Part shown: in pieces, positions 14,201-25,579 of the stretch | Layout of the letters: the number at the start of each line of letters is the position of its first letter | How positions within the stretch are numbered: the stretch's first letter is position 1 | NCBI RefSeq assembly: GCF_037975245.1 | Contig: NC_092576.1 | Span: 18,344,611-18,408,610 of the forward strand | Length of the DNA: 64,000 nucleotides | Direction: 5' to 3' | DNA from: Apostichopus japonicus | Taxonomy: Eukaryota > Echinodermata > Holothuroidea > Aspidochirotida > Stichopodidae | Position numbers and translations under genes: made by a program | The notes under the pieces: model-generated | What the model was told of the DNA's origin: nothing | What the model saw: the letters and a program-made list of their open reading frames with translations, nothing else | Databases searched by the model: none

Positions 14201-17178
14201 CAAAGGGCCGTGTATTGAAGCTATGATTTGATAAATATGTTTCTTCAGCTTGCTTACGAACCTCTGTTAATTAGTACCTGTGAGCTGATTAGTTCTTTCA
14301 TGTCTAACGTGGTATGATTGATACACCATTAATAACAGTTTACTGACGACATGATTGTCAACAGGTTTGTAATCTCTCATAGAAAATCATCTAACAGGAA
14401 CGCGACAGTACATATCTCAGACGTAATACCAGTTACTAAAGTCAAAGCCAATTAAATACATTCAAACATAGTGAGTCAAGTTGGTTTTTGTGTTTATGTC
14501 ATCACGTTTGGATATATATAGTTGATTATCAAAATGGCAAATGTATGAATGATATTTTCCACCCCGAGTGCCTAATTATTTAATGTTGTGTCCCTTCAGA
14601 ATATTTTCGTACAAAGAGGAGGAATCATTAAAATTGGAGATTTCGGACTGTCTAAGGTTTTACAGTAAGTCTTTCTATAAATCAATATGTCTTCGATCAA
14701 AGCAAGAACCCTTTATCAATGTTTGCAGTCATGATACATGTTTAAGCAATTAAAATATTTACAGGAGATTTAAACATTAACTGAAATAAAAATCGATCTC
14801 CCTTTTTTCAAATCTAGCGGATACGCAAGGGGACGGTGTGGTACACCTGGTCATATATCACCCGAGTGCGACAGAGGTTCCCAATATAGCTTCTCAAGGT
14901 AATCCATTTAAATTCACTTTTTTAAGCACCTTGCTATTAAACCATTTTTATGTTGTGAGAAACGTTACATGACACATGGGTTTTCTGTTCTATCTTATGG
15001 ATATGTAAATGCACTGGAGCAATTAAATTCAGTAAACATTGTTTCTATTAAATCACTATCTATTTTCACACCGGTATTAGGATTACAGCTAGAAGGCGTA
15101 AAAGAAAATTTATTAACTCTGCAAACCTTCTTTTATGAGACAAAAGCTTGTAACATATTGTCTTTGAGTTTAGAAACGTTAGTGCTCTAGTTTCTGTCTA
15201 CACTTTATTAGGTGTTACTATAGCTATGTCGGTCAGTGTCATATAATGTTACCTATCATAGGCAGAACAGATTGAAACAATATCTATGATTTTACTCAAT
15301 GAATTTGCCCAAAAAAAGGAACCAAAACATATGGTATCAGTCTACCTGGTTTCATCTTGCATCCTTGTTTACAAATGGCATACTGATCAGAATAACATTT
15401 TTGAATTCTTCTTGCTGATAACAGTGATATGTGGGCAGTCGGTGTAGTGTTGTCCGCTTTGTGTAGAAAGAAAGTAAGTAGATTTCTTTATTTCTTTTTT
15501 AAACTAACAAAGCCATAAAATATGAACATGGGAATGCTGCCACATGTATCGAATTCTTCTTGATGATAACAGTGATATGTGGGCAGTCGGTGTAGTGTTG
15601 TCCGCTTTGTGTAGAAAGAAAGTAAGTAGATTTCTTTATTTCTTTTTTAAACTAACAAAGCCATAAAATATGAACATGGGAATGCTGCCACATGTATCGC
15701 CACATGAATCGCAACATGTATCATCATTCTATATTTATGTAGGAATTTGTTGTATTTTTTTTTTTTTTTTTTACTCAAGAGACGTTTGTGGCAACCACTG
15801 TTGTCACTCCAACCACTTTTGTCACAGACATCGCCCACTTTTGTCACAAAGCAGGTTACAAGTTTTGTCGCAACAATCGCCATATTTTTGTCAAGATTTT
15901 ATAGGTCACCACTTTTGTCACAGATACGCCCCAATGGCAAAACTATTGGGTTTAATAAGCCTTTGAGGTTACCTCTTATCTTCCACATGGTACTTCACAT
16001 TTGTGATCCCTTGTGTGGGTGTCCGCACGTATGGGGATGTGTGACGCCGCTTGTAAAACGATAGCTTGTTACAGAAAACATAACGTGAGCTTATACTTGG
16101 TATTATTTTCGGTGGAGGCAAACTTCAAGGCAAAGTTCAATTGGGCAAATACTTGTAGTATGTTTGTGCACAATATTTACTACATGATCACCCTCGTGTT
16201 TACTGGATGTCAAAGGCCATCTCAGGTCAAGAGAGATCAAAAACTGAAAATGCTGTCATTAATATAGGCTGACCGGGCATTTGAGCACATACTTGGAACG
16301 TGTGTTCACTATTGTTAATATATGACCCACATTGTTTGTGGTTGAGGTAAAAGGCCAGGTCAGATCAACTGAGGTCTTAATAAAGAAGTCAAATTAGGCA
16401 CATGCTTTTATTCTGATGGCAAGGAATCACAAATCCCTTGTTTAAATATATGAGATCACCGTGTATCCTTAGATGCAAAAAATTACTTTCCTTTGACCGA
16501 CTTCAAATACAATGTAACATACAGCTGCAGTCGACCTGCATTTGTTTAAATGTGATGGAATAACCTATAGTGCTTAACTTATTTGATTTATAGATAGATG
16601 TTTGGATGGATGAATGGATGGATAGATGGGTGGCCGAATTTTTAATTCAATTTAATTCAATGTAACATACAGCTGCAGTCGAAAAAGAATGGTTTCACGG
16701 TCAGAGTATAACCTATACTGCTCAACACTAGAATTCATTCCAAAAAGTCAAAACTATTTTCCTAACAGAGGGCCATAGAGTAATCTATCAAAACATCGCC
16801 CCGCTATTTGAATCACTACTTTTCTTGAGTAGGATTCGAACTTTAAGACTTTCGTTAATATTTATAGGAGTACTGCCACCTATACCTTCTCTAACTGTTT
16901 AGTTTTTACAGACGAAAGGGGATTTAACAGATCTATTCTTTCATTAAAGTGTCAACGAGGACTCAATAATGATGTCTAATTAAACCATACTATTTCACTT
17001 GTCTTTTTTATACAACCTGATAGTTGTCTCAAGTTGTCTTTTCCACCTGTTTACTAGTTTACAAACTACGTTACCATTATTACACACGTTATTATGAGTA
17101 TTTCTTTTTTCAGGGAATACAAGAATACTCGAGAGATCTGAGAGCTCTTCTTGAAAAATTAATGTCTAACGAACCCAG
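6757..17178 (+). CDS. NEK-like Ser/Thr protein kinase, catalytic domain (10 exons)
   Basis: The spliced model uses exons 6757-6784, 10221-10333, 11125-11154, 11638-11701, 12176-12217, 12675-12814, 14600-14664, 14818-14898, 15425-15473 and 17114-17178. All phases agree, giving about 225 residues. Visible motifs: glycine loop GQGGFG (26-31), VAIK-type Lys46, 'RLYIVMEYCEMG' hinge, HRDIKPTN (133-140), DFG (153-155), GTPGHISPE (169-177) and DMWAVG. HRDIKPxN marks a Ser/Thr kinase. The hinge and the short N-terminus resemble NIMA-related (NEK) kinases. All catalytic residues are present, so activity is expected: ATP-dependent phosphorylation, probably cytosolic because no signal peptide is seen. 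Odd points: the segment between helices F and G is unusually short, and the exon at 15425 is exactly duplicated. The start is ATG 6757; the 9 codons before the first intron are short but in frame. The kinase family is well supported; the NEK subfamily is moderately supported. Confidence 0.8.
6785..10220 (+). other. Kinase intron 1
   Basis: A 3.4 kb intron. It contains a tandem duplication of about 120 bp (about 8160-8282 and 8283-8395, landmark 'gtgagctgttagtgtgt'), a poly-G run near 8141-8155 and a long (TA)n tract at about 9522-9636. No coding exon is evident. Confidence 0.6.
10221..10333 (+). CDS. Kinase exon 2 (glycine loop and catalytic Lys)
   Basis: Acceptor tttgtttcag and donor GTAAAC. 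It encodes the N-lobe start with GQGGFGKVYLV and YALKE. The 113 nt length carries phase 1 to phase 0. Confidence 0.85.
11125..11154 (+). CDS. Kinase exon 3 (micro-exon)
   Basis: A 30-nt exon (IMQEAESEKE) between 'cttcctag' and 'gtaaga', phase 0 to 0. It continues YALKE into a normal beta3/alpha-C linker and is too short to be called as an open frame alone. Confidence 0.7.
11173..11327 (+). repeat. (GTA)n trinucleotide microsatellite
   Basis: About 150 bp of imperfect GTA/TTA/GCA triplets directly downstream of kinase exon 3, inside the intron. Its open frame translates as poly-Val and is not coding. Confidence 0.9.
11638..11701 (+). CDS. Kinase exon 4 (alpha-C / beta4)
   Basis: Acceptor gcgatcttcag, donor GTGAGC. 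It encodes VQILKKLRHRNIVSYVESFSG, the classical L-x-HRNIV region of protein kinases. Phase 0 to 1. Confidence 0.85.
12176..12217 (+). CDS. Kinase exon 5 (beta5 / hinge)
   Basis: Acceptor tttcctgtag, donor GTACGG. It encodes LNRLYIVMEYCEM, the hinge of a Ser/Thr kinase. Phase 1 to 1. Confidence 0.85.
12675..12814 (+). CDS. Kinase exon 6 (catalytic loop)
   Basis: Acceptor ttattacag, donor GTGAGT. It encodes NLDDLINSQ... through YIHSKKVIHRDIKPT, so the catalytic HRD is intact. Phase 1 to 0. Confidence 0.9.
12815..14599 (+). other. Kinase intron 6
   Basis: 1.8 kb without exons. It contains a short alternating (ACGT)n run near 13760-13800, which is self-complementary. Confidence 0.6.
14600..14664 (+). 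CDS. Kinase exon 7 (DFG)
   Basis: Acceptor tcccttcag, donor GTAAGT. It encodes NIFVQRGGIIKIGDFGLSKVL, with the Mg-binding Asn and DFG motif. Phase 0 to 2. Confidence 0.9.
14818..14898 (+). CDS. Kinase exon 8 (activation segment)
   Basis: Acceptor caaatctag, donor GTAATC. It encodes GYARGRCGTPGHISPECDRG, so the APE motif reads SPE. Phase 2 to 2. Confidence 0.85.
15425..15473 (+). CDS. Kinase exon 9, copy 1 (helix F)
   Basis: 49-nt exon DMWAVGVVLSALCRKK preceded by 'gctgataacag' and followed by GTAAGT. Phase 2 to 0. It is duplicated 148 bp downstream with identical coding sequence. Confidence 0.75.
15573..15621 (+). CDS. Kinase exon 9, copy 2 (identical duplicate)
   Basis: The exon plus its flanks recur as a 148-bp direct repeat (unit about 15403-15550, then from 15551). 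The coding 49 nt are identical and both splice sites are kept. Because 49 is not a multiple of three, using both copies would read TGA at once, so only one can be used per functional transcript. Confidence 0.6.
15622..17113 (+). other. Kinase intron 9
   Basis: 1.5 kb with no acceptable phase-0 exon. At 15780-15930 the motif CCACTTTTGTCAC recurs in degenerate form. A homologue normally has about 20 residues of helix F-G sequence at this point; I found no exon for it. Confidence 0.5.
17114..17178 (+). CDS. Kinase exon 10 (C-lobe end)
   Basis: Acceptor tcttttttcag, donor GTAATG. It encodes GIQEYSRDLRALLEKLMSNEP, matching the helix H region before the conserved Arg of kinase subdomain XI. Phase 0 to 2. 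Confidence 0.8.
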
Positions 17179-17576
17179 GTAATGATTTTTTTTCACGTGA
17201 AAACATGTTTTCCATGTCTAGATGTAATGTTCTGGGGAAACCATATTGTACTATTTACCGTGGCATCGCGTGGAAAGCATCCTGGGTGTATATAGACGGC
17301 AGTAGGTCAACGGCCAGATATGAATGATCATTACCTCGAAATACAAAGTATGTACGATTATGCCCAAAATGTGTAGATTCTTCTTTGTTAGCGCATAGTT
17401 GACTTTCGAGTGATGAGACGATGTCTGGGCATCGATTGTTCATAAAAAACAGGATTTCTGTCATATTAATTAACCTACTTTTACAATTCACAGAAGTTTA
17501 AAGTTTCGAAAACGTTTTCTTCCATAACTGTAAGGCTGATTTGTACCTAAAAATGTGTAGGCTTATGCCTGTTCAG

Positions 17577-17622
17577 GGCAAGTGTGCCTCTAGTCATGGC
17601 AACATACCGTCATTGGTCCAAG
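17577..17622 (+). CDS. Candidate kinase exon 11 (weak)
   Basis: The next exon must run from phase 2 to phase 0. After 'gcctgttcag' a 46-nt stretch gives RASVPLVMATYRHWSK, which could be the RPS-like end of the kinase fold. The donor (GTCATG) is poor, so this is a candidate only. Confidence 0.25.
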
Positions 17623-17755
17623 GTCATGTTATTAATTATAGGATAAGATCTACAACTCCATAGCTTTCTGGCTTACATATGAAACAAAGTATTTTACCAA
17701 ATTGGAAAGTAAGTACGGAACATGCATTTATGCTGAAACTTTGTGAACATTTGCC

Positions 17756-17940
<185 letters not shown>

Positions 17941-18346
17941 TATTACAATAAATAATTAATAAATAAAAAAATTTAAAAAAAATATAGATATATGTGAATA
18001 ATAAGTACGTTTATATATATATATATATATCTAACTAGCTTGAATTTCAGTCTCAGTATCAGTATTGCATCTCAGTATCGCTAGGAATGCTTAATTTAAG
18101 TCAGAAACACTCTTGATTACTCGAGGCGATGGTCTGATATGTCATTAAAGCCTTTGTGTTCTAATCGTTTTAATTTATCAACTGATTTTTGATGACATTA
18201 TTTATCAATGTTTATAACTTTGGGTGCATGTTACATTGTTTTTACTATATCGTTATGCAACGATCAGTGAGAGTATTTATACGAAAATCCGCATTAAACG
18301 CAATCATCGACAATAATAAAAAGTTGTACTTTATATCTTACTATAG

Positions 18347-18415
18347 GAATCTTTATCATCGGAGTCAGGTTATGATGCTTTTGGTCCGAAGTATGTATCA
18401 CTGGACGCACCATTG
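18347..18415 (+). CDS. Kinase tail exon, copy 1
   Basis: 69 nt between 'cttactatag' and 'gtaata', open in phase 0 to 0. It encodes ESLSSESGYDAFGPKYVSL plus DAPL, an acidic Ser-rich tail. The same exon shape recurs 932 bp downstream with conserved splice sites, which supports coding status. Confidence 0.5.
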
Positions 18416-19278
18416 GTAATAATTTAATGTAAATGAAGTATATAAGTTTATATATAAGTACCACTTCCATACATTCCGGCAGTGAGAGCAATGGAATGTA
18501 CAGACATCGGAAAAGATTAATGAAACAGGTTAATTATGCTTTTTCGTAGTTCTCAGCGTTGGTTGTGGTCATTTTTCCTGCTTTATTGTTGAGAAATGAA
18601 AACAAATGTACGTACACATCTTTACGTTCCAGATAATGTGTGGTTTATGGTGATGGCTATTTCATTCGAGCTAATAGCAGCCTCTGATATTTCAAAATTA
18701 TGAAACATTAGCGGATTAAGCATCTGTGTATACTTCGCTTCAAAACTAAACACTAGGTTTCGTGGAACCAGTTGTTCTCTAGAGCACATACGGTTTCATG
18801 CACAGTTGTATGCAGTTGTCAATTGTTTGACATTCAGCACGTAGTCTTCGTGGCAACGATAATTTTATAGTTTACTAAATAGTGAACGCGTATTACTAAT
18901 TTTATCTAGCATTGTATTGTGTCTGGACCAATAATGACCCGAAGGAAGACTATGTGGATTACTTAATGTGAAGAAAATTTTCCATAGTAAAAGACACTTG
19001 CTCCCTTCTTAGTATCGCTAGAAATGCGTTATTTAAGCCCGAAAAACTCTTCGTTACTCGAGAAGACGGTATCTTATGTCATAGTCGCCTATGTTCTTCT
19101 AATATTTTACATTTATCGACTGATAATTGAGATAATATCAATCAATGTGTCAATGGTATGGGTGTATTTCACCTCTTTCTTGTGTCGTTTGCAACGATCA
19201 GTGAGAATATTTGGAGGAAAATCCGCATTAAACGAAATCATGGAAAATAACAAAATCTTGTACTTTATATCATACTAG

Positions 19279-19347
19279 GAATCTTCATCATCTGAGTCAA
19301 GAAATGATACTCTCGGTATGGAGATGATGTCACTAAACGCACCAGGG
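19279..19347 (+). CDS. Kinase tail exon, copy 2
   Basis: 69 nt ([20 protein letters not shown] plus APG) between 'catactag' and 'gtaatg', phase 0 to 0. It is homologous to the exon at 18347. Both are symmetric, so including one or both preserves the frame. Confidence 0.5.
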
Positions 19348-19377
19348 GTAATGATGTAATGTAATTGAAGCACATAA

Positions 19378-19604
<227 letters not shown>

Positions 19605-20634
19605 GAAGACCTCTTCCATCTATTCTGGCAGTGAAAGCGTTAGAAACGGAAAGGGTTGAAGAATCAGGTGGAATAATCTTTTCCTTAGTTCTCAGCCTCG
19701 GTTGTGGTCCGTTCTTTCCTGCTTTCTGATTCAAAAATACAAATATTGAGTTCAGCGCCATCCGTTCAAGATACTGTGTGGTTTTTGGTATGGCTATTTC
19801 ATTCGAGTAAATAGCGGTCGCTATATCTCTAAATTTGCAAAAATATTGAAACGTTGGCGGATTAAGCATCAGCGTATCGTTTGCTGTAAAACTAAACACT
19901 AGGTGTTGTGGAAATAGTTGTTCTCTGTAGTACATATGGCTGAATGCACAGTTGTATGCACGAGTCAATTGTTTGACATTCAACACAGAGTCTTCATGGC
20001 AACGATAATTCTATAACTTCTTTAGTTAACTATAAAGTGAACGCGTATTATTAATTTTATCAAGCAAAAGTATTGTCTCTGAACCAGGATTGCACTGAAT
20101 GCAGATAATGTGTATTACTTAATGTGAAGAAAATATTCTATAATTAAAGACACTTGCTCCCATCTCAGTATCGTTAGAAATGCTTAATTTTAGCCAGATA
20201 AACTCTTCGTCAATCGAAGCGATGGTCTGTTATGTCATCACTGCCTATGTTCTTCTAATAGTTTAAACGTATCGAATGATATTTGATGAAAGTATTTATC
20301 AATGTGTCTTCATATAGTTCTCCTTTGTATAATTCATAAGGCTTAATGCACAGTTGTATGCATATGTCAATTTGATGACATTAAGAACGTAGTCTTCGTT
20401 GCGACGATAATTCTATATATAGTTCTACTGTTTACTATAGTTTATTCCATTCTTGTTCATTCATGAAATGGAACAAATCAAAATAGTTTGCAAGGATTCG
20501 TATGATGGATCTTCTAGGCCTATCTTTCAGTTTTATTTCTATGTTTCTAAGTTCTTCTAAGTTTGTTTGCGGATTCCCGTACGCGAAATTATTTTTCCCA
20601 CTTCGACGCGGCCATATTAGCATAATGGGCGTGG

Positions 20635-20725
20635 ACTATCGGAGAAAAACTCAATTAAAACAAACGGTTAACCTGACAGCAGAGAAAAACTCAATTAAAA
20701 CAAACGGTTAACCTGACAGCAGAAT
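20635..20725 (+). repeat. 44-bp tandem duplication
   Basis: 'agaaaaactcaattaaaaca' with the following 'aacggttaacctgacagc' occurs twice in immediate succession (about 20642-20685 and 20686-20722). The paralogous block near 26330 has one copy. Confidence 0.8.
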
Positions 20726-21065
20726 TAAGCTTAGAAGCATTTTTATTGAGTAGCCAAAATAGGGGCTCATATAGAGCTCCCCTGTTCATACATATTGCTG
20801 AAGATCGCATTTTACCGACAACAAATGTAAAATGATTTGGACGCTCAAGTCTCTCAAAACGATTTTTCGGCGGGAGGGGATGGGGGTGTAATTGCATGAG
20901 TTGTGATGTTCCAGTCTCCTGTTGCATATTGTAATTAAGAAGAAAAACCTTCTTGTATAAGGTTAGTTGAAGTGCAAGGAAAAAACAGATCTGCATAGAT
21001 TACATTTGCGAAAGAGATAGCTTCGGTCGTTTGAAAATAACATTCGTCGCTACTTTTCCTTGCAG

Positions 21066-21126
21066 ATGTTTCTTGGAGGACATCCATTTCTCGGCGGAGG
21101 AGCTTTTGCAGGAAATTATATACCAG
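21066..21126 (+). CDS. Kinase tail cassette A, exon 1
   Basis: Acceptor ttttccttgcag, donor GTAAAT, 61 nt, phase 0 to 1. It encodes MFLGGHPFLGGGAFAGNYIP. The homologous exon in the next duplicated block is at 26670, and conservation of frame and splice sites supports it. Confidence 0.45.
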
Positions 21127-22593
21127 GTAAATATTTATTGATTTATAAGAACATAATGAGTTCGTATTCACAATTGAAACGTCGCACATATGGACCGTAA
21201 TATGAGTTGAAATGCAGTTGTTTGAAAAGTATGATGTTTATAATCAAGAACATATTTTGTTAATGGACACTAGTATGTAATACAGTGTCCGCATGTTGTA
21301 CGCTTTAAATATGAACACAGATAGAAAGATGAAGGTTTGGGTATTTCGCGGGCACTCAGAATATAACCAGAGCAAGAATGCAATACTGTGCTGATGATGT
21401 ATCCTACACATATTGCCAGTCGAGGTAAGGGAACATAGGTAAGAAAATGCGTGTACCAAGTTGGTAAAAGAAGAGACATTTGCATGGTAAAACTGTCAGC
21501 GAGAACGCAAATAGTGTAACTGATGCTGAATTATAGATATGAAGGTCAAATTGTCGATCCTGTGGTTGGTAACTCATCTACTTGAAATATCAGTACTGAC
21601 CCAAATCAAATGATACCCATTACGTTCTAAACAAAACGATCCAAGTTTTGAGTAGCCTGGTTGTATTTGATACCTTTTTTTGCAGCAAATTGACCATCAA
21701 ATGCTGCAGGTTTTACATGATTTTGACTTTTTTGAGGTATACTTGATAGATACGATGATGGATAAGAAAAAGCCCCATTGATATTGTCATTATATATTGT
21801 CAAATCAATGGGCGTAGGACAACTCATTTTTTTCCTCTTCCGTGTTTTTTTCGTTGGTGCAGAGATTGGAGCATTATAAGAAAACAGATTTTGTCCTACA
21901 AGAGTTTGCACTGACAATGACCATCAGATGCCGCATATATGGCTTCCCGACTATTAGAGCTCGATGTTGTATAAATCCTCATGTTCGTATTCTGTATAAT
22001 TGTTCTTGATCTCTGCAACAGAGCTAGTTTTACGACTGTGAGAAAGTGCTCGAAAGCATGCGAACGCTTATATTTGTGCAGTCTCGGCTCAGGAGAGCAT
22101 GTTTGAGAAAACACGAGTGAAGTTGCTTAGAACAGTTGATGTTAAACTTCTGACACATGTTTTAACATATTTCGTCTTCTTTCGCTATAACTACCAAACG
22201 GAACTTATATCAATTCTACCGCGAGCAGTACATAGAAACGATCGGTTCCTGCTGTTGCTTCCATGTTGACGGAACTTAAACCCTCGGCGCCATATGTAGT
22301 CTAGCCCTATGTTTTCAATTTCGCGGTTATCACCATTTCAAATGCAGCCTTTCATTCCCTCCCCCACCCCAAAAAACAGGTTTGGATCAGCACAATAAGG
22401 GCCCAACCGGAGACGGTTATTTTCTGCATCCGCTGCTACCGTGATTACTAAATTAGTGTTTTCCAAAATAATTAAGAACATTTAGGTTAAATTATTTTAT
22501 TTCACATTTAACATAGTGAAATTAGTTTTTAGAAGATCACGTGATTGCTTCACCCTGCCTCAACCTTAACAACCTGTCTTTTGGCAATTTCAG

Positions 22594-22621
22594 CATTTCA
22601 TCATCCTGTCGTCTATCGGCC
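22594..22621 (+). CDS. Kinase tail cassette A, exon 2
   Basis: 28 nt, acceptor tggcaatttcag, donor GTAAGT, phase 1 to 2. It encodes AFHHPVVYR(P). It is homologous to 29030-29057 (EFDHPSSFR). If spliced to the acceptor at 25402, the next codon is TGA and the protein ends. Confidence 0.4.
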
Positions 22622-22742
22622 GTAAGTTAATACCATTATAACATTTTGCTCACATATAATGAGAGAAATGACTTCAAGCTTCTTTTAGCCGTGTAACTGT
22701 AGTATCCAGTCTATTATCTTAACCTTTCGTTCTTTGAAAAAA

Positions 22743-23017
22743 TATAACTTTGTACGTATGTATGTATGGGTGTATGTATGTATGTATATTACATCTTCTT
22801 GCAAGCAGGAACTCGCGAAGAAGCCTCATTGGCTTATCAAAGCCGCAAGCTAACCGACGTCAGTCTCTTAGATTCATATTTAACGTCCATGATTATGAAT
22901 TGTTAATTGTCAGCAACTCTGTAAGTGGACGACATACATTAATCTAGGAGTGAATCGAACCGGGTTCCTTATGATTGAAAGGCACCGGCGTTAACCACTG
23001 AGCTAACACTCCAACAC
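22743..23017 (-). mobile_element. tRNA-derived SINE
   Basis: Reading the minus strand from 23017: a tRNA-like head with A box (TAGCTCAGTGGTTAACG) and B box (GGTTCGATTC), then about 180 bp of non-tRNA body, ending in a (TACA)n tail at 22745-22790. Head, body and simple-repeat tail in that order is the standard SINE layout. The T-stem is too poorly paired for a functional tRNA gene. Confidence 0.7.
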
Positions 23018-23344
23018 TGATACTTTCAGTTCGGACATCGGGTTATAAAGTAATTTGAATGATATATAATGGAAGGTGAATGCAATTGTCCTGTACGATA
23101 TGAGTTCAAACGTCATGAACATAAATAAAGCCATACCAATACATGGTAATTTATTTATCCTTTCCAAATACTCCTAAATATAATGTATTTCATCGTCAGC
23201 CGTAACACATCATTTATACTTAATGACGTATTAACGATATCATGCTAAATTCCAATACAAGGGCATATTTTATGTTTAATTATTATTGTCATCTTTAGTA
23301 AGGGTTGTCCTGCTCAGTGCAGAAGCACTGCTTTCCATTTAGTT

Positions 23345-23560
<216 letters not shown>

Positions 23561-23792
23561 GTCGTTTACCTCCATTGCATTTACATAAAGTCTGTTCAAA
23601 GTATCTCTTTCGAGATCCGGCTTTAGGAATCACAAATGATTTTCGAGTTGGATAGCATCATGTTTGATCTCTAGAGTAGGGCAAAATATGTCACCAAAAA
23701 CAGAACTAGTATTGTTCGATATAGGTGACAAACGCCTACAGTGGAATTACGATCTTCCTTACCGGTTTCGAACCTATGGACATACAATCAGC

Positions 23793-23905
23793 GTCCATAG
23801 CCTAGTGGTTAGGGTGTCCGCGTCCATAGCGGGAGGCCCGTGGTTCGAATCCCGGTGGAGGCTGAAAGTTTTTTCACTGTTCTTGATTTTCCAACTCATT
23901 ACGAT

Positions 23906-23912
<7 letters not shown>
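23793..23912 (+). mobile_element. tRNA-derived SINE with Trp-like anticodon loop
   Basis: It has an A box (TAGCCTAGTGGTTAGGGTG) and a B box (GGTTCGAATCC). A 5-bp anticodon stem (TCCGC/GCGGG) holds a 7-nt loop GTCCATA that would give anticodon CCA. The acceptor stem GCGTCCA/TGGAGGC pairs at 6 of 7 positions, but the T stem has two mismatches. It continues into the same tail as 23456-23560 and then a TA tract, so it is a SINE rather than a tRNA gene. Confidence 0.6.
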
Positions 23913-23960
<48 letters not shown>

Positions 23961-24000
23961 AATATATATATATGTAAATATATATATATATACATATATG
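23912..24000. repeat. (TA)n microsatellite at SINE 3' end
   Basis: About 85 bp TA-rich run directly after the SINE tail. Confidence 0.9.
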
Positions 24001-25401
24001 AATATATAGCACATTAAATCTCTATGGTATCTTATCAAACTAGCTTGAATTTCTAACAGAAACATACCAACACTTGATACACCGGCGCAGTTTTTTATGC
24101 AACGGAATCCGACTTCGAACGTAAGTGTATTATATATAATACCATGTCGAATGTATTATTTCTATATCTCATGTTATGGATTCCTACTCATGGCGTATCA
24201 CATCTCGACGAGGATGAATGATATTAGATAACTAGCAAAGCAAGACACATCATTTCTTAATGCAACTAAATAACTTAAGTGGCATCGATACAGATAAAAG
24301 GTTTGATTTAATATCAACAGGTCGCCAATTGATGATGAGAGAAAAGTCACTCGAATTTGTTTTTTACTGGAGAAAAAAATCCAATTCCCGATTAAAAATA
24401 GTTAATATAAGGTTTTACTATAGAAGGCTAAATATTGGCCAACTAGATTCACTCTCGGGACTCTGTACTCGTACTTACAATTTAACATATAGACTTATAC
24501 TAGTACTCTACTTGGTGGGTTTGTACACGTACTTGTATGTCGTAATCTATAACAGTTTATCATAGTGGAAGATTACGTACTCGTACTAACCCTTACAGCC
24601 GTGTACTCTAAGTGTAACTGTAATGGTACTCATACCGAATAGGATTCTATTTCTACTTGTATTGCTGATGCTGTATTCGTACATCAAGTATGGGACCTAC
24701 ATAATGCGTTATTATAATGTGAAAGCGTATTACTAGTGTTATCACGCAAGAGTATGGTCTGTGGGCAAGGAATGCCCCGAGGCAGACAATGTGTTATACG
24801 TAATGTGAAGAAAATATTCCACAGTTTAAGGAACTAGGTCCCATCTCAGTCTGTAATGTCACCATTGGCTATATTCTTCTAATTCTTTAAATGTATCAAC
24901 TGATATTTGATGAATATCGCGGGTTGGGGGGGGGGTACATTTCCCTGTGTATATACCTCCTTCGTGGTGATAGGAATAAAATATGTCACGCGGCGCTGCG
25001 AGATAATGTGCCCAATCCGCGTGGTTAAGTTAAACCCATGGATAATATATACTACATCATGCAGAAGATAATACACTGTAGTATGCCCATTGACTATCTG
25101 ATAAGTTGAAAACCGTATGCCACAAGTAGCTTTATTCAAACCATCACCTAAATACACCTAGTGTTTCATATTTGTAATAGAACTTTGAAAACTTAACCGG
25201 CTGCCGAAAGTTAACCAACGGGTCGCATCTCAACCACCCTTCCTTTCTCTATTTAATCTCGTTGCCCCAATTTTACGACCAATACGAAAGTCAAATTTAA
25301 AAAAGCAAAAATACATCCATATTTTACTATATTTCTCTCAGGTCCTTTAGATTGAATATTTTGCTGTATTAGTATTTATTTGATTCTCTCTTCTTCTGCA
25401 G

Positions 25402-25433
25402 ATGACAACATGAATGATAAGAGCCAACATTAA
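25402..25433 (+). pseudogene. Inverted copy of the Ig-NACHT terminal exon
   Basis: After acceptor ttcttctgcag, phase-1 reading gives DDNMNDKSQH and a TAA stop. The authentic exon at 42321-42352 (minus) gives DDNMNDKSPH and stop. An AATAAA follows at 25574-25579. No upstream NACHT exon accompanies it, so it is a fragment, or possibly a captured 3' end for the kinase transcript (read from phase 2 it gives an immediate TGA). Confidence 0.5.
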
Positions 25434-25573
25434 AATAAGCTTTGATTAAGGGACAATGTCTTATACTGTCATGTGATGACTTCATTCCCGTTAGTTATGT
25501 CTAACGTTAAGAGAACGAACTGCCGATGGTCTCATTCTTACTAGAATAGGCGCAAACCGTTGGCATAAGAACC

Positions 25574-25579
25574 AATAAA
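25574..25579 (+). terminator. Polyadenylation signal AATAAA (candidate)
   Basis: AATAAA about 140 bp downstream of the exon-like segment at 25402. The corresponding position in the 42 kb copy also carries the signal. Confidence 0.4.

Noticed and set aside
16908-16960. Missing kinase exon after 'tttttacag' (TKGDLTDLFFH)
   Set aside because: Hits a stop before any usable donor and is in the wrong phase.
23796-23868. A functional tRNA-Trp gene
   Set aside because: The anticodon loop would be CCA, but the T stem has mismatches and the sequence continues into a repeated tail shared with a second truncated copy, so it is a SINE head.
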